From contig NZ_JACHIF010000001.1 in assembly GCF_014203045.1 (NCBI RefSeq), positions 372,001-436,000 on the forward strand: a stretch of DNA of 64,000 bases. Reading direction: 5' to 3'. Position numbers and translations under genes: made by a program. The stretch comes from Prosthecobacter dejongeii. GTDB taxonomy: Bacteria > Verrucomicrobiota > Verrucomicrobiia > Verrucomicrobiales > Verrucomicrobiaceae. How positions within the stretch are numbered: the stretch's first letter is position 1; the number at the start of each line of letters is the position of its first letter. The notes under the pieces are model-generated. The model was not told the origin of the DNA. It saw nothing but the letters and a program-made list of their open reading frames with translations, and did no database searches. Below, in pieces: positions 16,882-29,100 of the stretch.

Positions 16882-16977
16882 GGAGGGAGTGGTAATTTCT
16901 TCTCGCAGGTCCCAGGGCTGCGCTCGCTAGGGCTCGCTGGCCCTGGGCTGGGTTGTTTCGCCCCGCTGGGGCTGGAA
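16859..16977 (+). repeat. Repeat B (copy 3), right half only
   Basis: Begins at TGCCTCGCCCTTTCAGGGC, the second arm of the central hairpin, and runs to CGCCCCGCTGGGGCTGG. The left arm is absent. It joins a TIR element exactly as copy 1 does (GCTGGAAACGTAGGGCGGGT). Confidence 0.85.
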
Positions 16978-16978
16978 A

Positions 16979-17201
16979 CGTAGGGCGGGTGTGTTCCGCG
17001 TCCTTTGGGTTCGTTGGCTGGATCAAGTCACTCGCGGAATTACCCGTCTTGCTTTGACGGTGCCCTCATGGCTGACGACGCGATTCTTTCTACCAGGCGA
17101 CGTAGGAGGCATGACTCGGGGCTTCAAAGAAAGGCGGGTAATCCGGCGATGAGGCGGGAGAGCAAACACGCGGCCAGACGCCGGACACACGCCGCCCTAC
17201 G
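16979..17201 (+). repeat. TIR element (copy 2), MITE-like
   Basis: Same start (CGTAGGGCGGGTGTGTTCCG) and end (CCGCCCTACG) as the copy at 13319, in the same orientation. The repeat B plus TIR unit therefore appears twice as direct repeats bracketing 13543-16858. From 17202 to the gcvP start only about 130 bp remain, with no clear regulatory element. Confidence 0.85.
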
Positions 17202-17332
17202 AGGGAAGGGGCTGGGGACCTAGCCGCATCCCCCGTCTTTGGAGGAGATGCCCCCACACCCCCGAAATCTCTAGCCTGGGGGTGAAGCACTGATTGCATC
17301 CGGGGAAATCCCGGCTCCACTGATCTTGCGAA

Positions 17333-20155
17333 ATGCCCACGCCCTTCTCCTCCCGTCACATTGGACCTTCGGCTGCTGAAACAGCGGCCATGTTGGAATC
17401 GCTCGGTTACGAAACGCTGGATGCCCTGGTGGATCAGGTGGTGCCGGAGGCCATCCGGCAGCGGTCGGCGCTGAATCTGCCCGCAGCCCTCAGCGAGGAG
17501 GATGCGCTGCGTCGGCTGAAGCAACTCATGGGACGAAACAAGGTGGTGCGCTCCTTCATCGGCCTGGGTTATCACGATACCTTCACCCCGCCGGTGATTC
17601 AGCGAAACATCCTGGAAAACCCAGGTTGGTACACGGCCTACACGCCTTACCAGCCGGAGATCAGCCAAGGCCGCCTGGAGGCGCTGATCAATTTCCAGAC
17701 GATGATCACGGACCTCACGGGGCTGGATGTGGCGGGGGCTTCACTGCTGGATGAGGGGACGGCCTGTGCAGAGGCGCTGACGCTGGCGGCAGCGCAGGTG
17801 GCCGGGGCAAATCGGGTACTGGTCTCGGATCAATGTCACCCGCACAATCTCGAAGTGGTGCGCACGCGCATGCAGGCGCTGGGGATGGAGGTGCAGGTGG
17901 CGGATGTGGGCGCGTGGCAGCACGATGGCAGCAAGGGGCTGGCGGCAGTGCTGGTGCAGTACCCAGATACACAGGGAGTGATCCATGATTTTGAGGCCAT
18001 GGCCAAACAGGTGCATGAGGCAGGGGCCTTGCTGGTCGTTTCGGCAGATCTGCTAGCGCTCACGGTGCTGCGGCCTCCAGGTGAATTTGGCGCGGACATC
18101 TGCGTGGGCAATAGCCAGCGCTTTGGCGTGCCGCTGGGTTTTGGCGGGCCGCATGCGGCCTTCATGGCGGTGAAGGATGCGCTGAAACGGCGCATGCCGG
18201 GGCGGCTCATCGGCGTATCGAAGGATGCGGCGGGCAATCCCGCTTACCGCCTGTCTTTGCAGACGCGGGAGCAGCACATCCGCCGGGAAAAGGCGACGAG
18301 CAATATCTGCACGGCGCAGGTGCTGCTGGCGGTGATGGCCTCCATGTATGCGGTGTATCACGGGCCGGAGGGGCTGAAAAAGATCGCCCTGCGCACGCAT
18401 GGTGCAGCGGTGTGGCTGGCGCGGGAGCTGATGCAGGCGCATTTGGAGATCGCCAGCGATGACTTCTTTGACACACTGACGGTGAAGGTGCGCAGTGCGG
18501 ATGATGTGCTGCGGACGGGCCTGCTTTTTGGTGTGAATCTGCGCAAGCTGGATGCCCAGCATGTGACCGTGGCGCTGGATGAACGCGTGCGTGAAGAGGA
18601 GCTGAATGCCATCCTCAAGGCCTTCGGCATCAGCAGAGCGCAGCACCCGCTGCACCTCAATGATGAAGCGGATCTGAACTGCTCTGGCGTCTTTCATCGC
18701 CAGTCGGCGTACCTCACGCATCCCGTTTTCAGCCGTTATCATTCGGAAACGGAGATGATGCGCTACCTGCACCGGCTGGAGAGCAAAGACATCGCGCTGA
18801 ACCGCAGCATGATCCCGCTGGGCTCCTGCACGATGAAGCTGAACGCGGCGGCGGAAATGATGCCGCTGAGCTGGAGCGAGGTGGGCGGACTGCACCCCTT
18901 TGCCCCGCACGATCAAAGCGAGGGCTACCGCGCGATGTTCACGGAGTTGGAAAATTGGTTAGCCGAATGCACCGGATTTGACGCCACCTCTTTGCAACCA
19001 AATGCGGGCTCCCAGGGGGAGTACGCGGGTCTGCTGGCCATCAAAAGATTCCACGAGGCACGGGGTGAAGGCCACCGCGATGTGTGCCTCATCCCCACCA
19101 GTGCCCATGGTACCAATCCCGCCAGCGCGGTGATGTGTGCCTTTAAAGTGGTGCCGGTGACCTGCGATGAGCAGGGCAACATCTCGCTGGGAGATCTGCG
19201 GGCCAAGGTGACCGCGCATTCAGACAAACTGGCCGCGCTGATGGTGACGTATCCCTCCACCCATGGCGTGTTTGAGGAGAGCATCGTGGAGATCTGCAAG
19301 CTGGTGCATGAGCACGGCGGGCAGGTTTACATGGATGGGGCGAATATGAATGCGCAGGTGGGTCTGACCTCCCCGGGGAAGATCGGCGCGGATGTCTGCC
19401 ACCTGAATCTGCACAAGACCTTTTGCATCCCGCATGGCGGCGGTGGCCCCGGCGTGGGCCCCATCTGCGTGGCGGCGCATTTGAAGCCATATCTTCCCGG
19501 CCACCTGACGTGGGAGCAGCAGCGTGAAGGGGCCGTGTGCTCGGCCCCCTGGGGCAGCGCCAGCATCTGCACCATCTCCTGGATGTACATCGCCATGATG
19601 GGGCCGGAACTCACGAACGCGACGAAGTACGCCATCCTGAATGCCAACTACGTGGCCAAGAAACTGGCCCCCTGGTTCCCTACGCTTTACAAAGGCAGCC
19701 ACGGTCTGGTGGCGCACGAGTGCATCCTGGACTTCCGCCACTTTCACAAGGTGACGGTGGAGGATGTGGCGAAGCGGTTAATGGACTTTGGCTACCATGC
19801 GCCGACGATGAGCTGGCCTGTGGGCGGCACGCTGATGATCGAGCCGACGGAGAGCGAGAGCCAGGCTGAGCTGGACCGCTTTTGCAGCGCCATGCAGTGC
19901 ATCCACGGCGAGATCGTGGGCGTGGAAAACGGCACCTTCCATGCCACGGACAACACGCTGAAGGCCGCCCCGCACACAGCCGCCTTCATGCTGAAAACCG
20001 ACTGGCCGCATGCCTACACCCGCGAGGTAGCCGCCTTCCCGCTCCCCTGGGTGAAGGAGGCCAAATACTGGCCGCCCGTGGCCCGCGTGGACAATGTCTA
20101 TGGCGACCGCAATTTGATCTGCTCCTGCATCAGCGTGGAAGAGGCGGCGGGGTAG
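17333..20155 (+). CDS. gcvP: Glycine dehydrogenase (aminomethyl-transferring), P protein of the glycine cleavage system
   Basis: A 940-residue single-chain (fused alpha/beta) P protein that decarboxylates glycine with PLP and passes the aminomethyl group to lipoylated GcvH. Conserved features: [14 protein letters not shown] at the start, [21 protein letters not shown], the link [19 protein letters not shown] (residue about 490), and the PLP lysine K695 in [20 protein letters not shown]. Length is normal. The gcvT and gcvH genes are not in the window, so the system is split on this chromosome. It begins just after the repeat-bounded island. I see no convincing glycine riboswitch upstream. Confidence 0.97.
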   Translation: MPTPFSSRHIGPSAAETAAMLESLGYETLDALVDQVVPEAIRQRSALNLPAALSEEDALRRLKQLMGRNKVVRSFIGLGYHDTFTPPVIQRNILENPGWYTAYTPYQPEISQGRLEALINFQTMITDLTGLDVAGASLLDEGTACAEALTLAAAQVAGANRVLVSDQCHPHNLEVVRTRMQALGMEVQVADVGAWQHDGSKGLAAVLVQYPDTQGVIHDFEAMAKQVHEAGALLVVSADLLALTVLRPPGEFGADICVGNSQRFGVPLGFGGPHAAFMAVKDALKRRMPGRLIGVSKDAAGNPAYRLSLQTREQHIRREKATSNICTAQVLLAVMASMYAVYHGPEGLKKIALRTHGAAVWLARELMQAHLEIASDDFFDTLTVKVRSADDVLRTGLLFGVNLRKLDAQHVTVALDERVREEELNAILKAFGISRAQHPLHLNDEADLNCSGVFHRQSAYLTHPVFSRYHSETEMMRYLHRLESKDIALNRSMIPLGSCTMKLNAAAEMMPLSWSEVGGLHPFAPHDQSEGYRAMFTELENWLAECTGFDATSLQPNAGSQGEYAGLLAIKRFHEARGEGHRDVCLIPTSAHGTNPASAVMCAFKVVPVTCDEQGNISLGDLRAKVTAHSDKLAALMVTYPSTHGVFEESIVEICKLVHEHGGQVYMDGANMNAQVGLTSPGKIGADVCHLNLHKTFCIPHGGGGPGVGPICVAAHLKPYLPGHLTWEQQREGAVCSAPWGSASICTISWMYIAMMGPELTNATKYAILNANYVAKKLAPWFPTLYKGSHGLVAHECILDFRHFHKVTVEDVAKRLMDFGYHAPTMSWPVGGTLMIEPTESESQAELDRFCSAMQCIHGEIVGVENGTFHATDNTLKAAPHTAAFMLKTDWPHAYTREVAAFPLPWVKEAKYWPPVARVDNVYGDRNLICSCISVEEAAG

Positions 20156-20229
20156 GGCTGGTAAGGATGCGGGGTGATGCGTCCGACTTGCTAGGCGGGG
20201 GTTTCGTTACGCAAGACTAAGGACACCCG

Positions 20230-20850
20230 CAGGCCCCGTTCATCCAGCGATTCTAGAAACACCTCTCCGGCTCCGGAGGGGCGACGGAAGGACACGGACG
20301 AGGCATGTCTGGGGCGAACGCATCACTCGGAGAGTGATGGATACTGTACTTGCGGACGTGGCGGATCTCCCCGCCCCAAGGCGCATGGAGACCCTGCTCC
20401 CTACCTTGCTACTTGCACCTCCCCCCGCCCCGGAGGGGCGAAAGAAAAGTAGCCGGGGGTGGAGCGAGGCTCGGCGAGCGGAACCCCCCGGGTGGGCGGA
20501 ATAACAAAAGGTGTCGCAAGGTGGTGCGCCCTGGAGGGGCGCGAGAAGGGGGCTCGGAGGGTGCATCTGCCCCCTCTACTGCTGCAGTCTCGATGCCCCC
20601 TGGACGGAGCGCGAGTTTTTAACTCGCCTGACTTTCCTCGATGTGGCGAGCGGCGGCTTCGAAGGACTCGAGTGGCGCTGGGAAAGTTAGGCGAATAGGA
20701 TATTCGCGCTCCGGTCGGCGGTGTGCGGGGCGTGAGGAGTGGAGGGGGCGGGAGTGGGATTGGGGGTGCGTTTCTCGCGCCCTTCCGAAGCGCGGCGAAG
20801 GGCAGATGGTTCCATACCTCGCTGCACGAGCGCTGCGAGGGCGATAAATC
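20230..20850. repeat. Intergenic repeat block, family A (copy 2)
   Basis: Fills the gap between gcvP and the AsnB-like gene, which run convergently. Modules shared with the other A blocks: the CTCCGGAGGGGCG hairpin, ATCACTCGGAGAGTGAT at 20322-20338 followed by GGATACTGTAC, CCCCGGAGGGGCGAAAG, and GGCGAATAGGATATTCGCGC near 20690. No gene is evident. Confidence 0.75.
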
Positions 20851-20859
20851 CGCGACGCT

Positions 20860-22842
20860 TTAGATCGTCACCAGGGGGCCGGTGCGGGCCTGGGAGGGTA
20901 GATCGCAGAGGCTGCCGTCAATGTACTGGTGGTGCCAGAGCTGGGTGGCGACGACGGCGGCGAGGCCCATCTCGATGGAGAGGCGAGGCAAGGAGGTGGC
21001 GCGCAGGCTGCCGTAAGTTTTCCGCCAGTGCTGGACGGTGGCGGCATCAAAGTAGCCGGTGCGTTTGAGCGAATCTTCACTGAGGAGCTGGCGGATGTAG
21101 GGGGGCTCGGGCTCGAGGTGGAAGCTGTCCAGCGGAGCGCGGAAGATGACCTTGCCACGTTTGTAAATGGACGGAGGCAGCCAGCGTTCGGCCAGGAGAC
21201 GGAGGAGGTGCTTGTCGCGAAAGCCGCGCAGTTTCCAGTCGGGGTGCAGCTTGGCGCAGAAGTCAAAGACGGCTTCATCCAGGAAGGGGTAGCGCACCTC
21301 CACGGAGGAGTGCATGGCCACGCGGTCGCCTTTGGCCTGAAGGAGATGCCCGGCCAGAGTGACGCGACCAGCGACCCAGATGCCACGATTCAGAGGGTGC
21401 CATTTTTTGGCTCGGTCCAGGTTCATACCCAGCGTGGCCCAGGGATCGGTGGATTCCCGCACGGTGTGCATGGAGTCGGAGTAAAAACGCAGTTTCGCCA
21501 GGCCGAGCAGGCCGTAGCTATCAATCCAGGCGTTCGGGCCGCCGACGTTGGCTTCGGTACGGGCACGGAAGCTGGCGGGGTATTGGGGCACGTCGCTGAA
21601 CCTGAGGAAGGCGCGGCGGGCTTTGTCGCTGATGCGCAGGCCGGGGATGGCATCGAGAAAGCCGATGATCTTCGCGGCTTTGTACCAGGGGTAACCGACG
21701 AGCCACTCATCCGCACCTTCGCCGGTAAGCACCACTTTTTGGCCACACTCGTGGACCTTTTGGGCCAGTTGGAGAAGAGAGGCGCAGGAGGTGTCGATGA
21801 CCGGTGCCTCCGCCGCCGCGATGAGTTTGGGGTACGTGGAGATGGCATCCTCGTGATTAAACTCCTGCACCACGGGGGGCGGTGCGCCGATGAATTTGGC
21901 CACCATGCTGGCGGCATCCAGTTCGTCCAGCTTCGGGTCATTCACCCGGACGGTGTAGGTGGAGATGGACTTGCCGCGCAGGTGACAGGCCAGGGCCAGG
22001 ATCATGCTGGAGTCCACACCGCCAGAGAGGTAAGAGCCCACGGGCACATCCGCACGCAGGCGTTTGCCCACGGCATCCAGCATGACGTGTTCAAACTCAT
22101 CCACCAGGGTCTTGGCGTTCGTCTCGGGGTTTTCCTGGCCGGCATCGGGAAAGTCCATGTCCCAGTAGCGGCGCTCGCGGATGCTGGGGCTGCCGTGGCT
22201 GTGACCGGGCAGCACCTCCAGAAAATGCGCGGGTGGCAGCATCTGGATGCCTTCAAAACAGGTGATGGGGCCGGGCAGGGCGGAAAAAGTGAAAACGTGG
22301 TCAATGCCGCGCCGGTCGGGGATGGCGGGGACCATGCCGGAGGCGAGCAGGCTCTTAATTTCGGAGGCAAAGAGCAGCCAGTCGCCTTGGCGGGTCCAAT
22401 ACAGAGGGCTGATGCCGAAACGATCTCGCCCCAGGGTCAGTTTCTGCTGCCGCTCATCCCACAGGGCGATGGCGAACTGGCCGCGCAGGCGCTCGAACAT
22501 GCCCTCGGCACTCTCTTCCCACAGGTGCGGGATGATCTCGGTATCGCAGTGGGTGACCAGGGTGTGGCCCCGGGCGGCCAGCTCCACCCGCTTTTCCACG
22601 TAGTCGAAAAGCTCGCCATTGAAAACGACGGAGACATTTTTGTCCTCATTGTGCATGGGCTGCTGGCCATCGGCCAGACCGACGATGCTGAGGCGGCGCG
22701 AGGCCATGGCCAGGCCGGGGCGGATGAAGAAGCCTTCTTCATCGGGACCCCGATGGTAGAGGGCCAGGGACATTCGTTCGATGATTTCGTGCGGCACACT
22801 GCGCCGCCCGACCAGATCCATCACGCCTGCAATGCCACACAT
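20860..22842 (-). CDS. Asparagine synthase (glutamine-hydrolysing)-like amidotransferase
   Basis: A 660-residue AsnB-family enzyme. The class II glutaminase domain begins at Cys2 (MCGIAGVMD), with YHRGPDEEGF, RRLSIVGLADGQQPM and VFNGELFDY. The synthetase domain has the ATP pyrophosphatase loop YLSGGVDSSMILALA (residue about 275) and VVLTGEGADEWLVGYPWY. Family members amidate aspartate or, in secondary metabolism, other carboxylates. It faces away from the PKS gene across a 298-bp shared upstream region, and its presence beside a PKS suggests a tailoring or amidation role. A housekeeping AsnB cannot be excluded; AsnB proteins are usually 550-650 residues long. Confidence 0.9.
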   Translation of the reverse strand: MCGIAGVMDLVGRRSVPHEIIERMSLALYHRGPDEEGFFIRPGLAMASRRLSIVGLADGQQPMHNEDKNVSVVFNGELFDYVEKRVELAARGHTLVTHCDTEIIPHLWEESAEGMFERLRGQFAIALWDERQQKLTLGRDRFGISPLYWTRQGDWLLFASEIKSLLASGMVPAIPDRRGIDHVFTFSALPGPITCFEGIQMLPPAHFLEVLPGHSHGSPSIRERRYWDMDFPDAGQENPETNAKTLVDEFEHVMLDAVGKRLRADVPVGSYLSGGVDSSMILALACHLRGKSISTYTVRVNDPKLDELDAASMVAKFIGAPPPVVQEFNHEDAISTYPKLIAAAEAPVIDTSCASLLQLAQKVHECGQKVVLTGEGADEWLVGYPWYKAAKIIGFLDAIPGLRISDKARRAFLRFSDVPQYPASFRARTEANVGGPNAWIDSYGLLGLAKLRFYSDSMHTVRESTDPWATLGMNLDRAKKWHPLNRGIWVAGRVTLAGHLLQAKGDRVAMHSSVEVRYPFLDEAVFDFCAKLHPDWKLRGFRDKHLLRLLAERWLPPSIYKRGKVIFRAPLDSFHLEPEPPYIRQLLSEDSLKRTGYFDAATVQHWRKTYGSLRATSLPRLSIEMGLAAVVATQLWHHQYIDGSLCDLPSQARTGPLVTI

Positions 22843-23140
22843 GTTGTTGAGTCAGTCCTCGAGTTAAAGGTTTTGTTCACAGAAGCATCGTCGCTGAGAC
22901 GTTTTATGCGTTTCTTATCGCCAAAATTGAGCAATAGTCATTAAATTAGCGGTGCATGCCCCCTTTGGGCCACTGCAAAAAAACTTTGTTTTGTCCAAAT
23001 GACCCCTGGTGAACTGCTGATTTCGACGATCTCTGAAAATACAGGGACGCACAGCAGGCACTTCGCACGATACGAATTACGGGCGGCGTCAGTTTTGACA
23101 AAGAAACTCGTCTCCCCAACTCCCCCTACGCTTGAACTGC
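22843..23140. promoter_or_regulatory. Shared upstream region of the AsnB-like and PKS genes
   Basis: A 298-bp gene-free stretch between divergent starts, AT-richer than the flanking genes, with an A-run and TTTGTTTTGTCC near 22980. It should hold both promoters, but I cannot assign -35/-10 boxes or an operator with confidence. The PKS ATG at 23141 has no strong Shine-Dalgarno. Confidence 0.4.
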
Positions 23141-26100
23141 ATGCATAAAGAAGGAATCGCCATCATTGGTATCGGCTGCCGCTTTCCCGGCGGAATTAAC
23201 GACGTCGAAGCTTTTTGGAAATTACTGGCGGAGGGGCGTGATGCCGTGTGCGAAGTGCCCCCAGACCGTTGGAACATCGAACGTTTTTATGATGCGGAAC
23301 CAGGCCTGGCCGGGAAGTCCATTGCCAAGCGCGGCGGCTTTTTGGATTCCATTGATCAGTATGATCCGCAGTTTTTCGGCATTTCCCCGCGCGAGGCCCC
23401 GTATGTGGACCCCCAGCAGCGCCTCGTTTTAGAAACGGCCTGGGAAGCGATCGAGGACGCCGGCATCGTATTGGATCTGGAAAAAGGCACGGACATCGCC
23501 GTGTATGTGGGCGTTTCCCACACGGACTATCAGGTCATCCAGGGCACCCCGTTTGACTCCGCCGGCATCGGCGCGCACTCCTCCACAGGCAGCGCGCACT
23601 CCATCGCGGCGAACCGCATTTCCTACTCGCTGAATCTCACCGGCCCCAGCGTGGCCATGGATACGGCCTGCTCCTCCGCCCTCACGGCCGTGCATGCAGC
23701 GTGCGAATACATCTGGACCGGGCGCGGCCACACGGCCCTGGCAGGCGGTGTGACGGTCATGATCACCCCGGGTGGGTTCATCGGTTTCTCCCAGGCCTCC
23801 ATGCTGTCTCCAGACGGCATGTGCAAAGCCTTCGATGCGGATGCCAATGGCTTCGTGCGCGCGGAAGGTGCAGGCATGGTGATGCTGAAAAAGCTGTCTC
23901 AGGCCATCGCGGATGGTGACCCGATCCAGGGCGTGATCCTGGGCACGTCCACCAACCAGGACGGCCACACGAACGGTATCTCCCTGCCTAGCCCAGAGGC
24001 CCAGGCCCGGCTGGTGAAGGATGCATGCCAGGACGCGGGCATCAGCCCGAGCGAGATCGGCTACATCGAAGCCCACGGCACCGGAACGGCGGTGGGAGAT
24101 CCCATCGAGGCCACAGCCCTTTCTGAAGCGCTCTGCGAAGACCGTGCGGAAGGTGCCCCCCTGGCCATGGGGTCCGTGAAAACGAACCTGGGCCACATGG
24201 AAACAGCGGCTGGCGTGGCCGGTCTGGTCAAGGCGCTGCTGGTGCTGAAGCACGGCAAGATCCCACCGAGCCTGCACTTCAAAACACCGAATCCGCACAT
24301 TGATTTCAAGGCGCTGAAACTGCGCATCCCGGTGGAGATGGAAGACTTCCCGGAAAGCTACGAAGTGCGCATGGCCGGGGTAAATTCCTTCGGCTTTGGC
24401 GGGGCCAACTCCCACGTCATCCTGGCGGAAGCGCCTGCGAAACCGCATGTCAAGCTGCCTGCCTCGGCCTTTGATCGCCCATGGCCCCTGGTGCTCTCCG
24501 CCCGTTCGGAAGAGGCGCTGAAGGCCACGGCCTATCGCCTTTCCACCTGGCTGGAAGATCATGAGAAATCCAACGGCACCTCCCCGGTGCTGCCGGACCT
24601 GTGCTACACCCTGGGTGCGCGGCGCAACCATCACCAGCATCGCCTGACGATGGTGGCAAAGACGGCGCATGAGGCCATCGCCACGCTGAATGCCTTTGGC
24701 GTCGGCTCGGAAGTGCCGAATGTGCGCAGTGGCTTCTCTCCACGGCGCGAAACGGCTGCGCGGGTAGGCTTTGTCATGAGCGGCCAGGGCCCTCAATGGT
24801 GGGGCATGGGCCGGGAACTCATGAAGAATGAGCCGGTCTTCCGCAAGGCCATGGAGGCCTGCGCTGCGGCGCTGAAGCCGTGGGCCAAATTCTCCCTCCT
24901 GGAGGAGTTAGGCCGCGACGAAAAGGACTCGAAGATGAGCATGACGGAGATCGCCCAGCCGGCCATCTTTGCCATGCAGGTTTCCCTTTCGGAACTGTGG
25001 AAATCCTGGGGCGTGCAGCCTGCGGCCATCGTGGGCCACAGTGTGGGTGAGATCGCCGCTGCCTGTGTGGCAGGCGTGCTGAGTCTGGAGGAAGGCGCGA
25101 AGGTCATCGCCCTGCGTGCTCGTTTCATGAATGAATGCGCCCGTGGTGCAGGCACCATGCTGGCCGTGGGCCTGGATGAGGAATCCGCCCTGGCCGTCAT
25201 CGCCCGGCATGACCGCGTGGTCAGCATCGCCGCCTTCAATGGCCCGCGTTCTTTGACCCTGTCTGGGCCGAAGGAGTCGCTGGAAAAGATCCGTGTGGAG
25301 CTGGAGGCGGACAGCGTGTTTGCCCGTTTTGTGCGGGTGGATCACCCCTTCCACCATGCTTACATGCAGCCTGCGGCGGATGAACTCGTGGCGGCCTTGG
25401 CCGAGCTGGAACCGCGTGAAGAAACAGTGCCGTTTTTCAGCACCGTCACCGGTGACCGCATCACGGGCAAAGAGTGCGATGCAGGCCACTGGGGCCGTGG
25501 TATCCGCCAGGCGGTGATGTTCGCCCCGGCAGTGAATGCACTGGCCGACTTCGGCGTGGATGTGTGGTTGGAAATCACCGCTCACCCAGCCTTGTCCCTG
25601 TCCATCCAGGAGTGCCTGGGCGCGCGCAATCAAAAGGCCCCGGTGGTGGCTTCGGCACGCCGGGATCGTGAGCATGAAGCCATGCTGGAGGCGGCGCTGG
25701 AGCTGCACCGCGCCTGCGTAGATCTGGACTTCAAAGGCATGACGCCTTCCCGTCATCAACTGGCCCTGCCGACCTATGCGTGGGACAAAGCCCGCTGGTG
25801 GAATGAATCGCCTGATTGGCGTGAAGGCCGCCTGGGCGCTGGCGGCAAAGGCCTGCTGGACATCCGCCTGCCCCGCGCCACGCCGACGTGGATCGCGCGT
25901 CTGGACAATCGCCACATGGCCTTCCTGAAAGATCACAAGGTGGAAAGCCACGTCATCTTCCCAGGAGCCGGGTTTGTGGAACTCATCCTGGAAGCGGGGG
26001 CGCAATACTTTGAAGGTCGCCCCTTCGCCGTGGAAGACTTTGAGATCCGCAAGCCGCTGATCCTCACAGAAAATCCTTCCGGCGTGGTGCTGGAGGTGAC

Positions 26101-29100
26101 CTATGAGCCTAACGAGCGCACCTTCACCATTCAGAGCAAATTTGATACCGGGGCGGCATGGTCTGTCCACGTGGTCGGCTCCATGCGCGGCGAACGTACG
26201 GAATCTCTCTTCAATGCGACGACCTGGGAAGGCGCCACGGAGGGCCTCACCTCCCTGGACGTGACGGATTTTTACCAGCACATGAGTGACCTGGGCCTGC
26301 GTTATGGCGACGAATTCCGCGCTGTGCGTGAGCTGTGGGCAGCCGGTGGCAAGGCGGCAGGCCGGGTGGCGCTGTCTGAAAACATCGCTCATCGTGCGGG
26401 TGAATATTGCCTGCACCCCGTCCTTCTGGATGGCGCGCTGCATACCTTCTCTGCTGGGTCCAAAACGGTGGAAGATCGCAAGGCGAAGATGAAGCTGCCC
26501 GTGCGCTTTGGCCGCATCCTGTATCTGCGCTCTCCAGGCGCGGTGACGCGGGTGCAGGCGAAGGTGGTGCAGTTCAATGAAGAGTTCATCGAGGGCAACA
26601 TCGGCCTCTACGATGAATCCGGCGCGCCTTGCGTGCTGGTGGATGGTTTCCGCGCCGTCAGCATGGCCGCCGCCCGCCGCGCAGGCACCAGTGGCACGCG
26701 CGATCTGCTGTATCATGTGGACTGGGAGCGCACCGCCTCTGTGGGCACCCCCGCCACCCTCACCCCGGTGCCTTTGGCCGACCTCAAAGAGGCCGCACAA
26801 AAGACCCTGGAAGAAGTCATCGCCGTGCGTGGCAAGGCCCACTTGGAGGCCACCATGGCCGCTGAGGATGACCTCGCAGCCGCCCAGATCGCTCGCGGTC
26901 TGCGCCAAATGGCCGCCGACCTGAAGGCCGATGCGGTGTGGACTGTGGACAGCCTGAAAGTGGCCGCGCCGATGCAGCGCGTGTATCACCACCTGGTGAA
27001 TGACCTGACCAAGCGCGGCCTGCTGGCTGTGAAGGGCGCAGGCCATGTGCCGACGGCGACCTTCGACGCTGCTGCGGACAACGCCACAGAAGTGCTGAAA
27101 ACCTTCCTGGATCAAAACCCCGGCCACCTGCCAGAAGGCATGCTGGTGAACATCACCTGTGCCGACTTGGGCCCGATCTTACGCGGTGAAAAAGATGCCG
27201 TGCAGGTGCTCTTCGGCGGCTCAAACAGCGACCTGCTGGATCAATTCTACGGTGACGGTTTGCTCTCCAGTCACTGGATGGCGGCCATCACCAGCGCGGT
27301 GAATGAGGCGGCGAAAAACCTGCCGGAAGGGCGCGGACTGCGCATCCTGGAAGTGGGTGCCGGTACCGGGGGCCTCAGTGCCTACCTGCTGCCGCTGCTA
27401 CCACGCGGCCTGCATTCCTACACCTTCACCGACGTCTCGGCTGGGTTCTTCTCCGTGGCTGGCCAAAAGCTGGCCGCCTTCCCCGAGGTGGAGTTCAAAG
27501 TGTTCAACCTGGAACAACCACCCGCCGCGCAAGGCTACGAAGCGGGCACCTATGACCTCGTCATCGGCACGAACGTGATCCATGCCGTGGCAGATGTACG
27601 TGCCACGCTGGGTTACCTGCATGAGGTGCTGAAACCGGGCGGTAGCCTGGTGTTCATGGATGTGGCCACGCCGCAGCTCTGGACGGAAAGCGTCTTCGGC
27701 CTCACCAGCGGGTGGTGGCATCTGACAGATCGCGATCTGCGTCCGGATCAGCCGCTGATGCAGCGCCCTGAGTGGGAAGCGGCGATGAAGACGGCAGGCT
27801 TTGCTGAAACCACCTCCATCCCGGGCCTGCGTGGCCCGCGTGGGGGAGAGGGGCAGATCGGTCTTTTCGGTCGCAAAGCCTGGACGGAAACCCCAGCGGC
27901 GACGCAGGGCGATGCCGAACAAACTTTGCCACCGGCCCCTGAAGCCTCCTGGCTGGTGTTCGCTGACCAGGGGGGGCTGGGAGATCAACTGGTGGCGCAG
28001 CTCAAAGCCGCCGGTGTCCGTGTACGCACGGCCCGCCGGGGTGCTGCCTATGCTGCGAAGGGTGATGACTACACCCTGCGTGCCGATACGCCAGAAGACT
28101 GGATGACCCTGGTCACCTCCTACGCGGATGATACCCCGCCAGAGCGCATGACCTACCTGTGGACGCTGGATGAACCTGCGGGCAAAGGCGAAGGCGATGC
28201 CGCGCTGATGGGCATTGACGCCCTGCTGCACCTAACGCAGGCGATTGAAAACACCACCCCGGCAGCCAAGCTGCGGATGGACCTCATCACCCGTGGGGCC
28301 CAGCCTGCTGGCCAGCACATGGGACTGACGAATGTGGCCCAGGCACCGTCCATCGGTGTCTTCCGCGTCATCCTCAGTGAGCACCCGAACTTTGCCTGCC
28401 GTGGCCTGGATCTGCCGCCGGAAGCCTCCGCTGAAGATGCCGCCCTGCTGTGGCGTGAACTGCTGCAGGAGCATGGTGAGCGCGAGATCGCCATCCGTGG
28501 TGAAGCCCGCTACGTGCAGCGCATCAAGCGCGGTCTGCCCGTGAAAGAAACCGTGCTGGATCGCAAGGTGCCGCTGCGCCTGGAGTCGCGTGAACGCGGC
28601 ATGCTGGACACGCTGAAACTCACCCCCTTCACCCTGCCGGTGTGTGGGGATGGTGAGGTGCTCATCGAAGTGAAAGCCGCTGGCATGAACTTCCGCGACG
28701 TGCTGAAAGCGCTGGCGCTGTATCCGGCGGAAACACCGGACGCCCGCATCTTTGGCGATGAAGTCGGCGGGGTCGTGGTCGCCATCGGCAAGGACATCAA
28801 GCACGTCGCTGTGGGGGATCGCGTTTTTGGTTTGGCCGTGTATGGCTTGGCCACGCACACCCTGGCCCGTGGTGGGGATGTGGTACGCATTCCAGATCAC
28901 CTGTCCTTTGAGGGTGCAGCCACACTGCCGGTGGTCTTCATGACCTCCTGGCACGCGCTGAACAATGTGGCCCGCATGCGCAAAGGCGAGACCATCCTGG
29001 TCCACGCCGGTGCCGGTGGCGTGGGTATGTCGGCCATCCAGATCGCTCTGCATCTGGGTTGCGAAGTCATCGCCACGGCAGGCAGCGCCTCCAAGCGCGC

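Noticed and set aside
17202..17332. Glycine riboswitch upstream of gcvP
   Set aside because: The stretch has GGAGGAGATG and a small hairpin, but I could not find the paired aptamer cores and conserved loops of a glycine riboswitch.
20929..22944. A 671-codon open frame opposite the AsnB-like gene
   Set aside because: Fully antisense to a well-supported enzyme and rich in Gly, Ala, Val and His without motifs; a shadow frame.
24908..27127. A 739-codon open frame opposite the PKS gene
   Set aside because: Antisense to conserved AT and DH domains, low-complexity His/Arg/Gln composition, no start context or family.
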